The translations under genes and the position numbers were made by a program. A stretch of DNA of 64,000 nucleotides from Chamaesiphon minutus PCC 6605 (lineage in GTDB: Bacteria > Cyanobacteriota > Cyanobacteriia > Cyanobacteriales > Chamaesiphonaceae), in contig NC_019697.1 of NCBI RefSeq assembly GCF_000317145.1, forward strand, positions 744,001 to 808,000, read 5' to 3'. Shown piece after piece: positions 1 through 8,528 of this stretch. Below the pieces are notes generated by a model. It saw only the letters and a program-made list of their open reading frames with translations, was not told the DNA's origin and made no database searches. Numbering within the stretch: the first letter of the stretch is position 1; the number at the start of each line of letters is the position of its first letter.

Positions 1-450
1 GGCAGATCTACAAGCAGCAGTTGATACCTATGCTAAAAGATTTGGAATTGAGGAGATGTTTCGAGACTTTAAGGGCGGAGGATATAACTTAGAAAAGACT
101 AATTTAACGGGCGAACGATTGAGCAAATTATTGATTTTGCTATCACTAGCATACTTGAAGAGTATCATCCAAGGGATAGATATCAAATCAAAGCAAGTTC
201 AAGAATATCTCGGCAGAAAAACAGAACATCACCGAAAATATGCTAGACATAGCACTTTCTATATTGGACTCTGGGGTGAATCATGGGTCGATTCAACATC
301 TAGTAATTGGCAGGTTGTTGTTGAATTAATGTCTTTGTCCCCACATAAACTACCTAATTATCAACAAGGCTTGAGAGCTATGAGACTTATCCTATCAGCG
401 TTATAGGCGACAAGTCGCCCCGACAGGGTGCGCTGATAAGACCCCATCCA
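1..450 (+). mobile_element. Right end of an IS4-type insertion sequence (left part outside window)
   Basis: The transposase reading frame is open from the first bases and stops at 406. It is followed by small inverted repeats: GCGAC/GTCGC around 407-418, and TATCAGCG near 394 against CGCTGATA near 430. The element then meets a secreted-protein gene on the other strand. The exact right end is uncertain and probably lies at about 430-450. No terminal inverted repeat can be confirmed because the left end is outside the window. Confidence 0.6.
2..406 (+). CDS. IS4-family transposase, C-terminal part (5' truncated by window)
   Basis: Only the end of the protein is present. The frame is open from base 2 and reads AKRFGIEEMFRDFKGGGYNL near its start. 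This matches the region of IS4-family DDE transposases that carries the catalytic Glu (RFGIE-x-MFRD-x-K, then GGYNLE). The rest is a helical tail with no further catalytic motif. The Met at 56 is internal, not a real start. The gene belongs to the insertion sequence at the window edge. Whether the full transposase is intact cannot be judged from here. Confidence 0.75.
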   Translation, partial: ADLQAAVDTYAKRFGIEEMFRDFKGGGYNLEKTNLTGERLSKLLILLSLAYLKSIIQGIDIKSKQVQEYLGRKTEHHRKYARHSTFYIGLWGESWVDSTSSNWQVVVELMSLSPHKLPNYQQGLRAMRLILSAL

Positions 451-645
451 TTTTTTCACACTTCCCAGTAATTCTCGCCCCTGACTAGTGCTACCTGGAG
501 CAGAATCATCCCGAAACAGGCGATCGATCGCCACTTCTGGATCTGGTTGGGCGGTAGCAGACATTGCTAACGAACAGAGCGAGACTAACGACATTGCTAA
601 GACAATAGCGATCCGATTGGTAGATTGTATATTTATTACCTTCAT
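361..645 (-). pseudogene. Secreted protein gene, N-terminal fragment apparently cut by the IS
   Basis: The first ~32 residues form a clear Sec signal peptide: charged start, hydrophobic core IAIVLAMSLVSLCSLAM, then a likely cleavage after SATA before QPDPEV. About 35 further residues look like normal protein (VAIDRLFRDD, then GRELLGSVKKWMGS). From there the frame runs into the end of the insertion sequence and yields an unrelated tail before its stop. The simplest reading is that the IS landed in a gene for an exported protein and only its 5' end remains here. The family is not recognised. The alternative is a genuine short exported protein of ~94 residues. Confidence 0.5.
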
Positions 646-867
646 GTCGATTGATGACCCGATTGTAATTTTCCCTAGATCTTAGCTCATGCTGCCAACT
701 CTGGTAGCGATTGATTCAACTGCCAGTCAGGCACTTTGCTCAAGTATTCGAGCAAGTACTTAAGGCATCGAAAGCAAGATGCTCTTTCCGCTCTGGTTTG
801 GAGTAACTCAAAATCTTTAAGTTGACACAAGTGCCCTTGTGGTTACCGTCCTCAACCTGGCTTAGAT

Positions 868-1977
868 CTACTTCACCAATCGATGCTCCTGCCGAGAGGC
901 TACGCCAACAAACCAATTTTCCATCACGGTTCCCCACGCCGATTGTGAGAAGACAGTTTCGGCAGCATGACGACAGTTGGATCGATCGATCTCATCCAAA
1001 TTCTCAATCGCCCGTACTAAAGCATCTACACTGTCTGGTTCGATCAAAAACCCCGTTTTACCATCTGCAATGATTTCGGCAGGCCCCCCACGCCGATAAG
1101 CAATGACTGGGACGCCACAGGCGAGAGCTTCGATTGCTACATTTCCGAATGCTTCTACCCAGCGAGGTGTCATTAACATTCCTTTACACGATCGGAGAGC
1201 TTGTTGTAACTCATGAGTGGGTAAAAAGCCCAGATATTCGATCGGCGCGTGGGGATAATCGCGTTGAATTTGTGCCCAATAATCTGGATCTTGAATTTTG
1301 CCCATAATTTTGAGCTTCATCCCCGTCCGCTCGGCGGCGGCGACAGCATCTTCAAGAGCCTTTTCTGGCGAGATTCTGCCCAACCAAGCCAGAGTATCCT
1401 CAGGAGTGTCGCAGTACTCATAGATAGCCGGATCTACCCCACTTCCGCCGACGACACAACATCGATCTGCAAAGCTAAAAGTCTCGGCTTGAGTGCGCGT
1501 ACATACGCCGATCGTCCCAGGGAAATCGATCGCCACGCGTTCGATCGCTAAATCGATCGCGGCGATTTGCGAACCCATGCTGACAAAATGCGCGATCGGT
1601 CGATCGAAAAACGGGGTTAGATAAAATGGCAGCCAATCGAAAGCCGTATTAAAAATAATGTCATAATCGTGTTGGATCGCTCTGGCTTTTGCCCACATAT
1701 TCGCCAACACTGGATCTCCTGGCATGACAATAGATGCCGCTTGTTCCTGAGTTTGAGCGGTGATTTGGAGTTCTCCAGGGATTTGAATAATCGACAGATC
1801 GCCTAAATCAGAACCCATGGGCGCGATAATCTCGATCTCATGTCCGCGCGATTGCAGTTCGCGAGCGAGATTGGCGATCGTTAGTTCTACACCTCCCCCT
1901 AAACCAGAACCTAAAGCACCCACTGGCGTGGAGAGAATGAGAATTTTGAGTGGGGATCGAGCAGAAGAGATATTCAA
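868..1977 (-). CDS. GT4 glycosyltransferase, probable UDP-glucose:tetrahydrobiopterin glucosyltransferase
   Basis: This 369-residue GT-B enzyme has the N-terminal donor-side start ILSTPVGALGSGLGGGVELT and the C-terminal GT4 signature EAFGNVAIEALACGVPVIAY followed by GGPAEII, which contacts the nucleotide sugar. The overall pattern (STPVGxLGSGxGGGVELT, DWLPxYLTPFF, FVSMGS, GFLPTHELQ) recalls the cyanobacterial BGluT that attaches glucose to tetrahydrobiopterin to make cyanopterins. I infer that substrate from remembered family similarity. The last ~13 residues (VGVASRQEHRLVK) are encoded by a dispersed DNA repeat, so the native C-terminus may have been replaced. A membrane-protein gene lies 78 bp upstream on the same strand. 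Confidence 0.75.
   Translation of the reverse strand: MNISSARSPLKILILSTPVGALGSGLGGGVELTIANLARELQSRGHEIEIIAPMGSDLGDLSIIQIPGELQITAQTQEQAASIVMPGDPVLANMWAKARAIQHDYDIIFNTAFDWLPFYLTPFFDRPIAHFVSMGSQIAAIDLAIERVAIDFPGTIGVCTRTQAETFSFADRCCVVGGSGVDPAIYEYCDTPEDTLAWLGRISPEKALEDAVAAAERTGMKLKIMGKIQDPDYWAQIQRDYPHAPIEYLGFLPTHELQQALRSCKGMLMTPRWVEAFGNVAIEALACGVPVIAYRRGGPAEIIADGKTGFLIEPDSVDALVRAIENLDEIDRSNCRHAAETVFSQSAWGTVMENWFVGVASRQEHRLVK
895..909 (-). repeat. GTTGGCGTAGCC-type dispersed repeat inside a glycosyltransferase gene
   Basis: Read on the minus strand this is GTTGGCGTAGCCTCT. The same 15 bases recur at 41939-41953 in cruG, and a close relative lies at 13784-13801 in the helicase gene. Here the repeat encodes Val-Gly-Val-Ala-Ser at the very end of the glycosyltransferase. 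Confidence 0.7.
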
Positions 1978-2055
1978 AAGACGAACAGATCGGTGGACGC
2001 TCTCGATCTTACAACGGTTTATCGAGATAGGGCGATCTTTGGCAGCTCGACACTA

Positions 2056-2628
2056 TTACTTTGCTTTACCATGCCTTACGTAACGTTTAAATGCCTGCTT
2101 GGTATCGGTATCGAGTAGACTCCAGATGCCCAAAGTTCCTGAGAAAAAGAACACGATACTAGATACATAGGAGATCGAGACTGCCAGAGCCAACCACCAT
2201 GCCCAAACTTTGAACTGACGTAGATGAAAAATTAAGACTTCTAGTAACATCCCGACGCCAAATATTCCCAAACCTACCCACACACTATTGAGAAAATATT
2301 GCCAATCTAGTGCGGTTAATTGCCCATCGGAGAGAGCAGTTAAAATGCCATAGGGATTGCGGAGAATTAAGACTATGAAAATATATAAATAGATAACAAA
2401 GCTGACATTCCAGTGGAGGCGTTTTAGCTTATGCCAATAGGCAATAATGCCAACAATTCCGACGAGCGCGAGCGCGTCAAACCAGAAATGTAAATTGGGA
2501 TGCGGAATCTTCGTGCTACCACTATTAAACACAAACATGAGAATCAGCATACTGATGGGTACGGAGCGCAAACTCCAGATCGAGACCATCAGTGATGTCG
2601 GAATTGACGTATTTGTGAGGAGCATCAA
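2056..2628 (-). CDS. Multi-pass membrane protein of unknown function
   Basis: The 190-residue product is strongly hydrophobic. About five or six membrane segments can be seen: around residues 15-35, 48-65, 75-92, 108-133, and two near 143-172 rich in Trp and aromatic residues. It ends in a basic cytoplasmic-like tail (KRYVRHGKAK). No enzymatic motif or recognised family signature is visible. It lies upstream of the glycosyltransferase on the same strand with a 78-bp gap, so the two may be cotranscribed. A function tied to that enzyme would be speculation. The start could be either of the two adjacent Met codons. Confidence 0.6.
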   Translation of the reverse strand: MMLLTNTSIPTSLMVSIWSLRSVPISMLILMFVFNSGSTKIPHPNLHFWFDALALVGIVGIIAYWHKLKRLHWNVSFVIYLYIFIVLILRNPYGILTALSDGQLTALDWQYFLNSVWVGLGIFGVGMLLEVLIFHLRQFKVWAWWLALAVSISYVSSIVFFFSGTLGIWSLLDTDTKQAFKRYVRHGKAK

Positions 2629-3076
2629 CTTTAATAATTAATTTAATAATAAACTCGATTTTTAATAAATTTTATAGATGTATCAGAGGCAATGGCCAAG
2701 TAATCATCGCTAAAAGTGCGCCATTTAATCAAATATTATCAGCCGTAGGTAGCTGACAAAAGCACACTTTTTATAAGCCATTACCATTGTAAATATATGC
2801 AAATTTTGAAACTCGTTTGCCTATTTGTTATCATAGCAAATACTCCTAAAATTCAATCGGCCAAAGTACTGACACCTAGCTCGATTTACAATGCCGCTTG
2901 GGGTCGATGTCGATCTCAGATCCTCTAAATTTGAAAATCAAAGCATCGAAAAACGATCTGTAACTGTTTTGCAATTACTGAGTGCTGCGATCGATACTCA
3001 ACAAGACTCATATTAAACCCTGCAAGTTTTGCTAAAGTGAGAAGTACAGACAGCAAGGGCATAGGAACGCAAAATA
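2629..3076. other. Intergenic region upstream of rre1
   Basis: This is about 450 bp of AT-rich DNA between two divergent genes, so it must hold both promoters. A 43-codon reading frame at 2797-2928 with a hydrophobic start is the only coding-like stretch, and I do not accept it as a gene. No hairpin or repeat stands out. Confidence 0.5.
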
Positions 3077-3763
3077 ATGGCAGGAAAACTTTTACTGGTA
3101 GATGACGAACCGGGATTGCGCGAAGCAGTCCAAGCATATCTTGAAGATAGTGGCTATGTCGTACAAGTCGCGAGTAGTGCCAAAGATGCCTGGGAGCTAT
3201 TACAACAACAGTTACCCGACTTAGTGATTTCTGACGTGATGATGCCCCAAGTCGATGGCTATCAGTTTCTCAAACAAATGCGCGATGACGATCGATTTAA
3301 AGCTACACCTGTAATTTTCTTAACAGCTAGAGGCATGAAAGCAGATCGGATTGCTGGCTATCAGGCAGGTGTCGATGCTTATCTGTCCAAACCTTTCGAT
3401 CCAGACGAGCTAATCGCGATCGTCCAAAACCTTCTAGAGCGGCGGACTGTAGCGGTAGCAGCTTCCCAAAATCCCGAAATGGAAGGCATCGCCAAACAAA
3501 TTGCCGCCGAATTGCGGGGGATGCTCAATCCTACCAGCGGCATCGTCAAAACGCCACCCCCAATCCGGATCGATCTGACCCCGCGCGAGCAAAGCGTCCT
3601 CGATTTAGTTGCGGCGGGATTGATGAACAAGGAAATTGCCAAGCAATTAGAAACTAGCGTCCGCAATGTCGAGAAGTATGTCAGTCGGCTGTTTGGTAAA
3701 ACAGGCACCAATAGTCGTACCGAGCTAGTCAGGTACGCATTAGAGCACGGGCTGACTAATTAA
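3077..3763 (+). CDS. rre1: NarL/LuxR-type response regulator, Ycf29/Rre1-like
   Basis: This 228-residue two-component regulator has an N-terminal receiver domain (residues ~4-120): acidic pair DDE near 8-10, phospho-acceptor Asp in LVISDVMMPQVDGYQFLKQM near 53, conserved Thr in FLTARG, and Lys in LSKPFDPDEL. The C-terminus (~165-225) is a LuxR-type helix-turn-helix: LTPREQSVLDLVAAGLMNKEIA, then SVRNVEKYVSRLFGKTGTNSR. The arrangement and wording fit the conserved cyanobacterial and plastid Ycf29 regulator, called Rre1 in Synechocystis, which is linked to stress-responsive transcription. The gene is monocistronic, with a large inverted repeat just downstream and no kinase nearby, as is usual for this regulator. 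The paralogue assignment is from memory of the family. Confidence 0.82.
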   Translation: MAGKLLLVDDEPGLREAVQAYLEDSGYVVQVASSAKDAWELLQQQLPDLVISDVMMPQVDGYQFLKQMRDDDRFKATPVIFLTARGMKADRIAGYQAGVDAYLSKPFDPDELIAIVQNLLERRTVAVAASQNPEMEGIAKQIAAELRGMLNPTSGIVKTPPPIRIDLTPREQSVLDLVAAGLMNKEIAKQLETSVRNVEKYVSRLFGKTGTNSRTELVRYALEHGLTN

Positions 3764-3801
3764 CCCAGGTTACTAACTATAATTTCAGCGGTTAGAAACC
3801 G

Positions 3802-3849
3802 CACCTGAGAATGCAAAGTCCGTATAGGGGGACTTTGCATTCTCAGGTG
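3802..3849. repeat. Perfect 20-bp inverted repeat (hairpin) after rre1
   Basis: Arms at 3802-3821 (CACCTGAGAATGCAAAGTCC) and 3830-3849 are exact reverse complements around an 8-base loop. It lies 38 bp after the rre1 stop and could end transcription. There is no U-tract, and such a long perfect stem looks more like a dispersed palindromic element than a standard terminator. Confidence 0.8.
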
Positions 3850-4352
3850 GCATGATTTCAATCGATTTCATTAATTAGGTCTGTATCGACAGGCAAGTTA
3901 ATTAGTATGCTTTCAATCCTTAAATCAACATCTAATGCAATCGTGATAGTAAGAATATCTTTTTCAAATGAATCACTACACTTTAGATCGAATTCCTTGA
4001 TTATTTGGCGAAAACCCCAACCTTAACCTCAAACCCCACCCAGCGAGACTCGCTCCCAAATATTAAGATTTGTGTAGATAAATTGAGAAGAAACCAAAGA
4101 TTTTCGCTTTAAACGCGAACAAATGTTAAGTTTTTGTTTGCAAATTGTGTCGGATAGAGCCAGGAAGTACTACCCATCTTGGATTTTCTGTTAAAACTAC
4201 TAGAGAGCGAAAACTGAGTGGACAATCCGCAGCCGACGCTACAACATGTAAAAAATCGCTGTGTTTCAAATTCCGCTCGGTCGCGCTACACTTCAGATCC
4301 AAGCCACTTGCCTTCAACTTCACTAGAATTTATCCTGTAGGAGCAATACCGC
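3850..4352. other. Long upstream region of chlH
   Basis: About 500 bp with no convincing gene. It must hold the chlH promoter and leader. An AGGAG sequence at about 4340 lies a suitable distance before the chlH ATG. I see no riboswitch-like fold that I could defend. Confidence 0.45.
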
Positions 4353-7300
4353 ATGTTCACCAACGTCAAGTCCACCATTAGACATATAACTCCCGACGAT
4401 GTGCGGGGCAGACAGTTATTGAAGGTGGTCTATGTTGTGTTAGAGCCACAGTACCAGAGCGCGTTGTCTGCTGCTGTGAAAGCCATTAACGACCACAACC
4501 CCAAAGTCGCGATCGAAATTAGTGGCTATCTCCTAGAGGAACTGCGCGATCCCGAAAATTATGCCGGACTTGAGCGCGATATCCAAACTGCGAATATCTT
4601 CATCGCTTCACTGATTTTCATTGAAGACTTAGCAGAAAAAGTTGTCGCCGCCGTTGCCCCCCATCGGGATAATTTAGATGTCGCGGTAGTCTTTCCCTCA
4701 ATGCCTGCTGTCATGCGGTTGAGCAAAATGGGTAGCTTCTCGTTAGCACAATTGGGTCAATCTAAAAGTGCGATCGGGGAGTTCATGAAAAAGCGCAAAG
4801 CAAATGCTGGCGCGGGTAGCTTCCAAGATGGAATGCTCAAGTTATTGAACACTCTACCCAATATCCTCAAGTACCTGCCGATGGAAAAAGCGCAGGATGC
4901 TCGTAACTTTATGTTGAGCTTCCAGTATTGGTTAGGCGGTACGCCAGAGAACTTGGAAAACTTCTTGTTGATGTTGGCCGATCGATATGTCTTAAAAGAA
5001 GATGATACGCTCAATTCGGCAACTTCCGCAGGGGAAATTAAATATCAAGATCCTGTCACTTTCCCAGATATGGGGATTTGGCACCCGATGGCACCGCAGA
5101 TGTTTGAGGATGTTAAGGAATATCTGAATTGGTACAACAGCCGTCGCGATATTTCCGACGATCTTAAAGATCCATTGGCTCCCTGTATCGGTTTGGTATT
5201 GCAACGGACTCATATCGTCACTGGCGACGCGGCGCATTATGTCGCCATGCTCCAAGAATTTGAAGCGATGGGTGCGCGAGTCATCCCGATGTTTGCCAGC
5301 GGTTTGGACTTCTCCAAGCCTCTAGAAGCCTTCTTCTTCGACCCGATCGGCAAAAACAACGCGATCGTCGATGCAGTGGTGTCCCTGACTGGATTTGCCC
5401 TCGTTGGTGGCCCAGCGCGACAGGATCATCCCAAGGCAATTGACGTGCTAAAACGGTTGAATCGTCCTTATATGGTGGCGTTACCGTTGGTCTTCCAAAC
5501 TACGGAAGAGTGGGAAGAAAGCGACTTAGGCTTGCACCCGATTCAGGTAGCATTACAGATTGCGATTCCTGAATTAGATGGTGCGATCGAGCCTATTATT
5601 CTATCAGGTCGCGATGGTTCGACCGGACGCGCGATCGCTTTGCAAGATCGGATCGAAGCGATTGCCGGACGCGCGATGAAATGGGCAAACCTGCGTCGCA
5701 AGCCAAAAATCACTAAGAAAGTTGCGATTACGGTCTTTAGTTTCCCACCAGACAAAGGGAACGTCGGTACCGCCGCATATTTAGACGTATTTGGTTCGAT
5801 CTACGAAGTCCTCAAATCCATGCGGGATAATGGCTATGATGTCCGAGATATCCCCGCATCGCCCAAGGAATTACTCGAAGAGGTGATTCACGACGCGCAA
5901 GCACAATATAATAGCCCCGAATTGAATGTGGCTTATCGGATGTCAGTGCCAGAATACGAAGCACTCACACCTTATTCTGAGAAACTTCACGAAAGCTGGG
6001 GGCCACCACCAGGTAACCTTAATAGCGACGGCCAAAACCTGGTTATTTACGGCAAACATTTCGGGAATATCTTCATCGGCGTTCAGCCTACCTTCGGTTA
6101 TGAAGGCGACCCGATGCGGTTGTTATTCTCCCGTTCCGCCAGTCCCCACCACGGTTTTGCGGCTTACTATACTTACCTCGAAAAAGTCTGGGAAGCGGAT
6201 GCCGTCCTCCACTTTGGTACCCACGGTTCGCTAGAATTCATGCCAGGAAAACAAATGGGAATGTCCAACGACTGCTTCCCCGATAGTTTGATCGGTAATA
6301 TTCCCAACCTTTATTACTACGCCGCTAATAATCCTAGCGAGGCGACGATTGCCAAACGTCGTTCCTACGCCGAAACTATCTCCTACCTGACTCCCCCCGC
6401 CGAAAATGCTGGATTATATCGCGGCTTACAAGAACTCGGCGAACTCGTCGGCTCTTACCAAGCTCTACGCGATAGTGGTCGCGGCGTGCAAATCGTGAAT
6501 ACGATTATGGATAAAGCGCGGATTTGCAACCTCGATAAAGATGTCGAATTACCCGACATCGATGCAGGCACAATGGACATCGAAACCCGCGATAATATCG
6601 TCGGTTCCGTCTATCGCCGCCTGATGGAAATCGAATCCCGCCTCCTCCCTTGTGGCTTGCATGTCGTCGGTAAACCACCCACAGCCGAAGAAGCCATCGC
6701 GACTCTAGTAAATATAGCGTCACTCGATCGCGAAGAAGAAGGAATTAAAGGATTACCACGGATTATCGCCGAAAGTATCGGACGGAATTTAGAACAAATC
6801 TATCAGAGTAACGATCGCGGTATCCTCGAAGATGTCCAACTATTGCAAGATATGACCCTCGCCGTCCGCGAAGCCGTCGCCGCAATGGTTAAAGCTCAAA
6901 TCAACGAAGAAGGACGAGTTTCCTTCGTCGCCAAGTTGAACATCTTCAACATGGGCAAAAAAGCCGCCTGGGTCGAATCCCTCTACGCCTCCGGTTACAA
7001 AAACGTTAACCTCGAAGAAATCAAAACCCAATTCGACTACCTCGAATTTTGCCTCACCCAAGTCTGTGCCGACAACGAACTCGGCGCACTCCTCCAAGGC
7101 TTAGGCGGAGAATATATCTTACCAGGGCCAGGTGGCGACCCGATTCGCAATCCCGATGTCTTACCCACAGGTAAGAACATGCACGCCTTAGATCCTCAAT
7201 CCATCCCCACCGAAGCCGCAGTTAAATCTGCCAAAGTAGTTGTGGATCGGTTACTCGATCGGCAAATGCGGGAAAATGGTGGTAAATATCCCGAAACTAT

Positions 7301-8357
7301 CGCTTGCGTTCTCTGGGGTACAGACAACATCAAAACCTACGGCGAATCCCTCGCCCAAATCATGTGGATGGTCGGCGTTAAACCCGTCCCTGACGCATTA
7401 GGCCGCGTCAACAAACTGATCCTCATCCCCCTCGAAGAACTCGGTCGTCCCCGCGTCGATGTGGTAATCAACTGTTCCGGTGTCTTCCGCGACCTGTTCA
7501 TCAACCAGATGAACCTACTCGACCAAGCCGTGAAAATGGCAGCCGAAGCCGATGAACCCTTAGAAATGAACTTCATCCGCAAACACGCCCTAGTTCAAGC
7601 CGAAGAAATGGGAATCAACCTGCGTCAAGCCGCCACCCGCGTCTTCTCCAACGCCTCCGGTTCCTACTCTTCTAACGTCAACCTCGCGATTGAAAATAGC
7701 ACCTGGGATAACGAAGCCGAACTTCAGGAAATGTACCTCGGACGCAAATCCTTCGCCTTCAACTCCGACAATCCTGGCGTAATGGATAACGCTCGCGAGA
7801 TCTTTGAAACCACCCTCAAAACCGCCGAAGTTACCTTCCAAAACCTCGATTCCTCGGAAATCAGTCTGACCGACGTATCCCACTACTACGACTCAGACCC
7901 CACCAAAATTGTCGCCAAACTGCGGGACGACGGCAAAATGCCTTCTTCGTTCATCGCCGATACCACCACCGCTAACGCTCAAGTTCGCAGCCTCTCCGAG
8001 ACTGTCCGCTTAGATGCCCGTACCAAGCTACTCAATCCCAAATGGTATGAGGGAATGCTCTCCCACGGCTATGAAGGCGTGCGCGAACTCTCGAAACGGT
8101 TGGTGAATACTAGCGGTTGGAGTGCCACCGCCGGAGCGGTAGATAATTGGGTGTATGAGGAAACCAATGACACGTTTATCAAGGATAAGGAGATGTGTAA
8201 GCGGTTGATGGATCTCAATCCTAATTCGTTCCGCAAGATTGTTTCGACGCTATTGGAAGTAAATGGACGCGGTTATTGGGAAACCAGCGAAGAAAATCTC
8301 GATATGCTCCGCGACCTTTACCAGGAGGTCGAAGACCGGATTGAGGGTGTTGAGTAG
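4353..8357 (+). CDS. chlH: Magnesium chelatase subunit H
   Basis: This is the 1334-residue porphyrin-binding subunit of Mg-chelatase. With ChlI and ChlD it inserts Mg2+ into protoporphyrin IX, the first committed step of chlorophyll synthesis, at the cytoplasm/thylakoid interface. Length and wording are full family size: N-terminal head [20 protein letters not shown], the body signature [20 protein letters not shown] around residues 618-637, then [24 protein letters not shown], and a C-terminus with [16 protein letters not shown]. It belongs to the CobN/BchH family, and the chlorophyll context and head region favour ChlH over CobN. The ATG has a good upstream AGGAG. No chlI or chlD is nearby, as is usual in cyanobacteria. 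Confidence 0.97.
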   Translation: MFTNVKSTIRHITPDDVRGRQLLKVVYVVLEPQYQSALSAAVKAINDHNPKVAIEISGYLLEELRDPENYAGLERDIQTANIFIASLIFIEDLAEKVVAAVAPHRDNLDVAVVFPSMPAVMRLSKMGSFSLAQLGQSKSAIGEFMKKRKANAGAGSFQDGMLKLLNTLPNILKYLPMEKAQDARNFMLSFQYWLGGTPENLENFLLMLADRYVLKEDDTLNSATSAGEIKYQDPVTFPDMGIWHPMAPQMFEDVKEYLNWYNSRRDISDDLKDPLAPCIGLVLQRTHIVTGDAAHYVAMLQEFEAMGARVIPMFASGLDFSKPLEAFFFDPIGKNNAIVDAVVSLTGFALVGGPARQDHPKAIDVLKRLNRPYMVALPLVFQTTEEWEESDLGLHPIQVALQIAIPELDGAIEPIILSGRDGSTGRAIALQDRIEAIAGRAMKWANLRRKPKITKKVAITVFSFPPDKGNVGTAAYLDVFGSIYEVLKSMRDNGYDVRDIPASPKELLEEVIHDAQAQYNSPELNVAYRMSVPEYEALTPYSEKLHESWGPPPGNLNSDGQNLVIYGKHFGNIFIGVQPTFGYEGDPMRLLFSRSASPHHGFAAYYTYLEKVWEADAVLHFGTHGSLEFMPGKQMGMSNDCFPDSLIGNIPNLYYYAANNPSEATIAKRRSYAETISYLTPPAENAGLYRGLQELGELVGSYQALRDSGRGVQIVNTIMDKARICNLDKDVELPDIDAGTMDIETRDNIVGSVYRRLMEIESRLLPCGLHVVGKPPTAEEAIATLVNIASLDREEEGIKGLPRIIAESIGRNLEQIYQSNDRGILEDVQLLQDMTLAVREAVAAMVKAQINEEGRVSFVAKLNIFNMGKKAAWVESLYASGYKNVNLEEIKTQFDYLEFCLTQVCADNELGALLQGLGGEYILPGPGGDPIRNPDVLPTGKNMHALDPQSIPTEAAVKSAKVVVDRLLDRQMRENGGKYPETIACVLWGTDNIKTYGESLAQIMWMVGVKPVPDALGRVNKLILIPLEELGRPRVDVVINCSGVFRDLFINQMNLLDQAVKMAAEADEPLEMNFIRKHALVQAEEMGINLRQAATRVFSNASGSYSSNVNLAIENSTWDNEAELQEMYLGRKSFAFNSDNPGVMDNAREIFETTLKTAEVTFQNLDSSEISLTDVSHYYDSDPTKIVAKLRDDGKMPSSFIADTTTANAQVRSLSETVRLDARTKLLNPKWYEGMLSHGYEGVRELSKRLVNTSGWSATAGAVDNWVYEETNDTFIKDKEMCKRLMDLNPNSFRKIVSTLLEVNGRGYWETSEENLDMLRDLYQEVEDRIEGVE

Positions 8358-8379
8358 AGAATCGTATTTATAGATTTAA

Positions 8380-8409
8380 AACCTGTAGAGATTAGCTACA
8401 GGTTTTTTT
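8380..8409 (+). terminator. Rho-independent terminator of chlH
   Basis: A 9-bp stem, AACCTGTAG (8380-8388) against CTACAGGTT (8396-8404), encloses a 7-base loop and runs straight into a run of seven T. It starts 23 bp after the chlH stop. Confidence 0.9.
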
Positions 8410-8493
8410 ATGTCCAACTATTATATTAAGTTATTTAAGATTGGGTACACTACTTATTAAGGCACATCAATTCCAAGTGCAACAAGTAATAAA

Positions 8494-8510
8494 AAGGAGA
8501 AGGCATTATT
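8494..8510 (+). promoter_or_regulatory. Strong ribosome binding site preceding an in-frame ATT
   Basis: AAGGAGAAGG at 8494-8503 is the best Shine-Dalgarno match upstream of the reverse transcriptase. The next in-frame codons are GGC, ATT (8505) and ATT (8508). The nearest conventional alternative start is TTG at 8529, about 30 bases from the site and too far for normal use. The frame is closed by TAA at 8490. Initiation at ATT would add 7 or 8 residues. Confidence 0.5.
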
Positions 8511-8528
8511 TTACCAATCAGCTCTTTC

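Noticed and set aside
740-937. Minus-strand 65-codon ORF downstream of the glycosyltransferase
   Set aside because: It begins within the glycosyltransferase gene in another frame and shows no recognisable protein features; kept only as a remark on the repeat.
2797-2928. 43-codon ORF with a hydrophobic start (MQILKLVCLFVIIAN)
   Set aside because: No ribosome site and no match to small photosystem or cytochrome subunits that I know; the latter half looks random.
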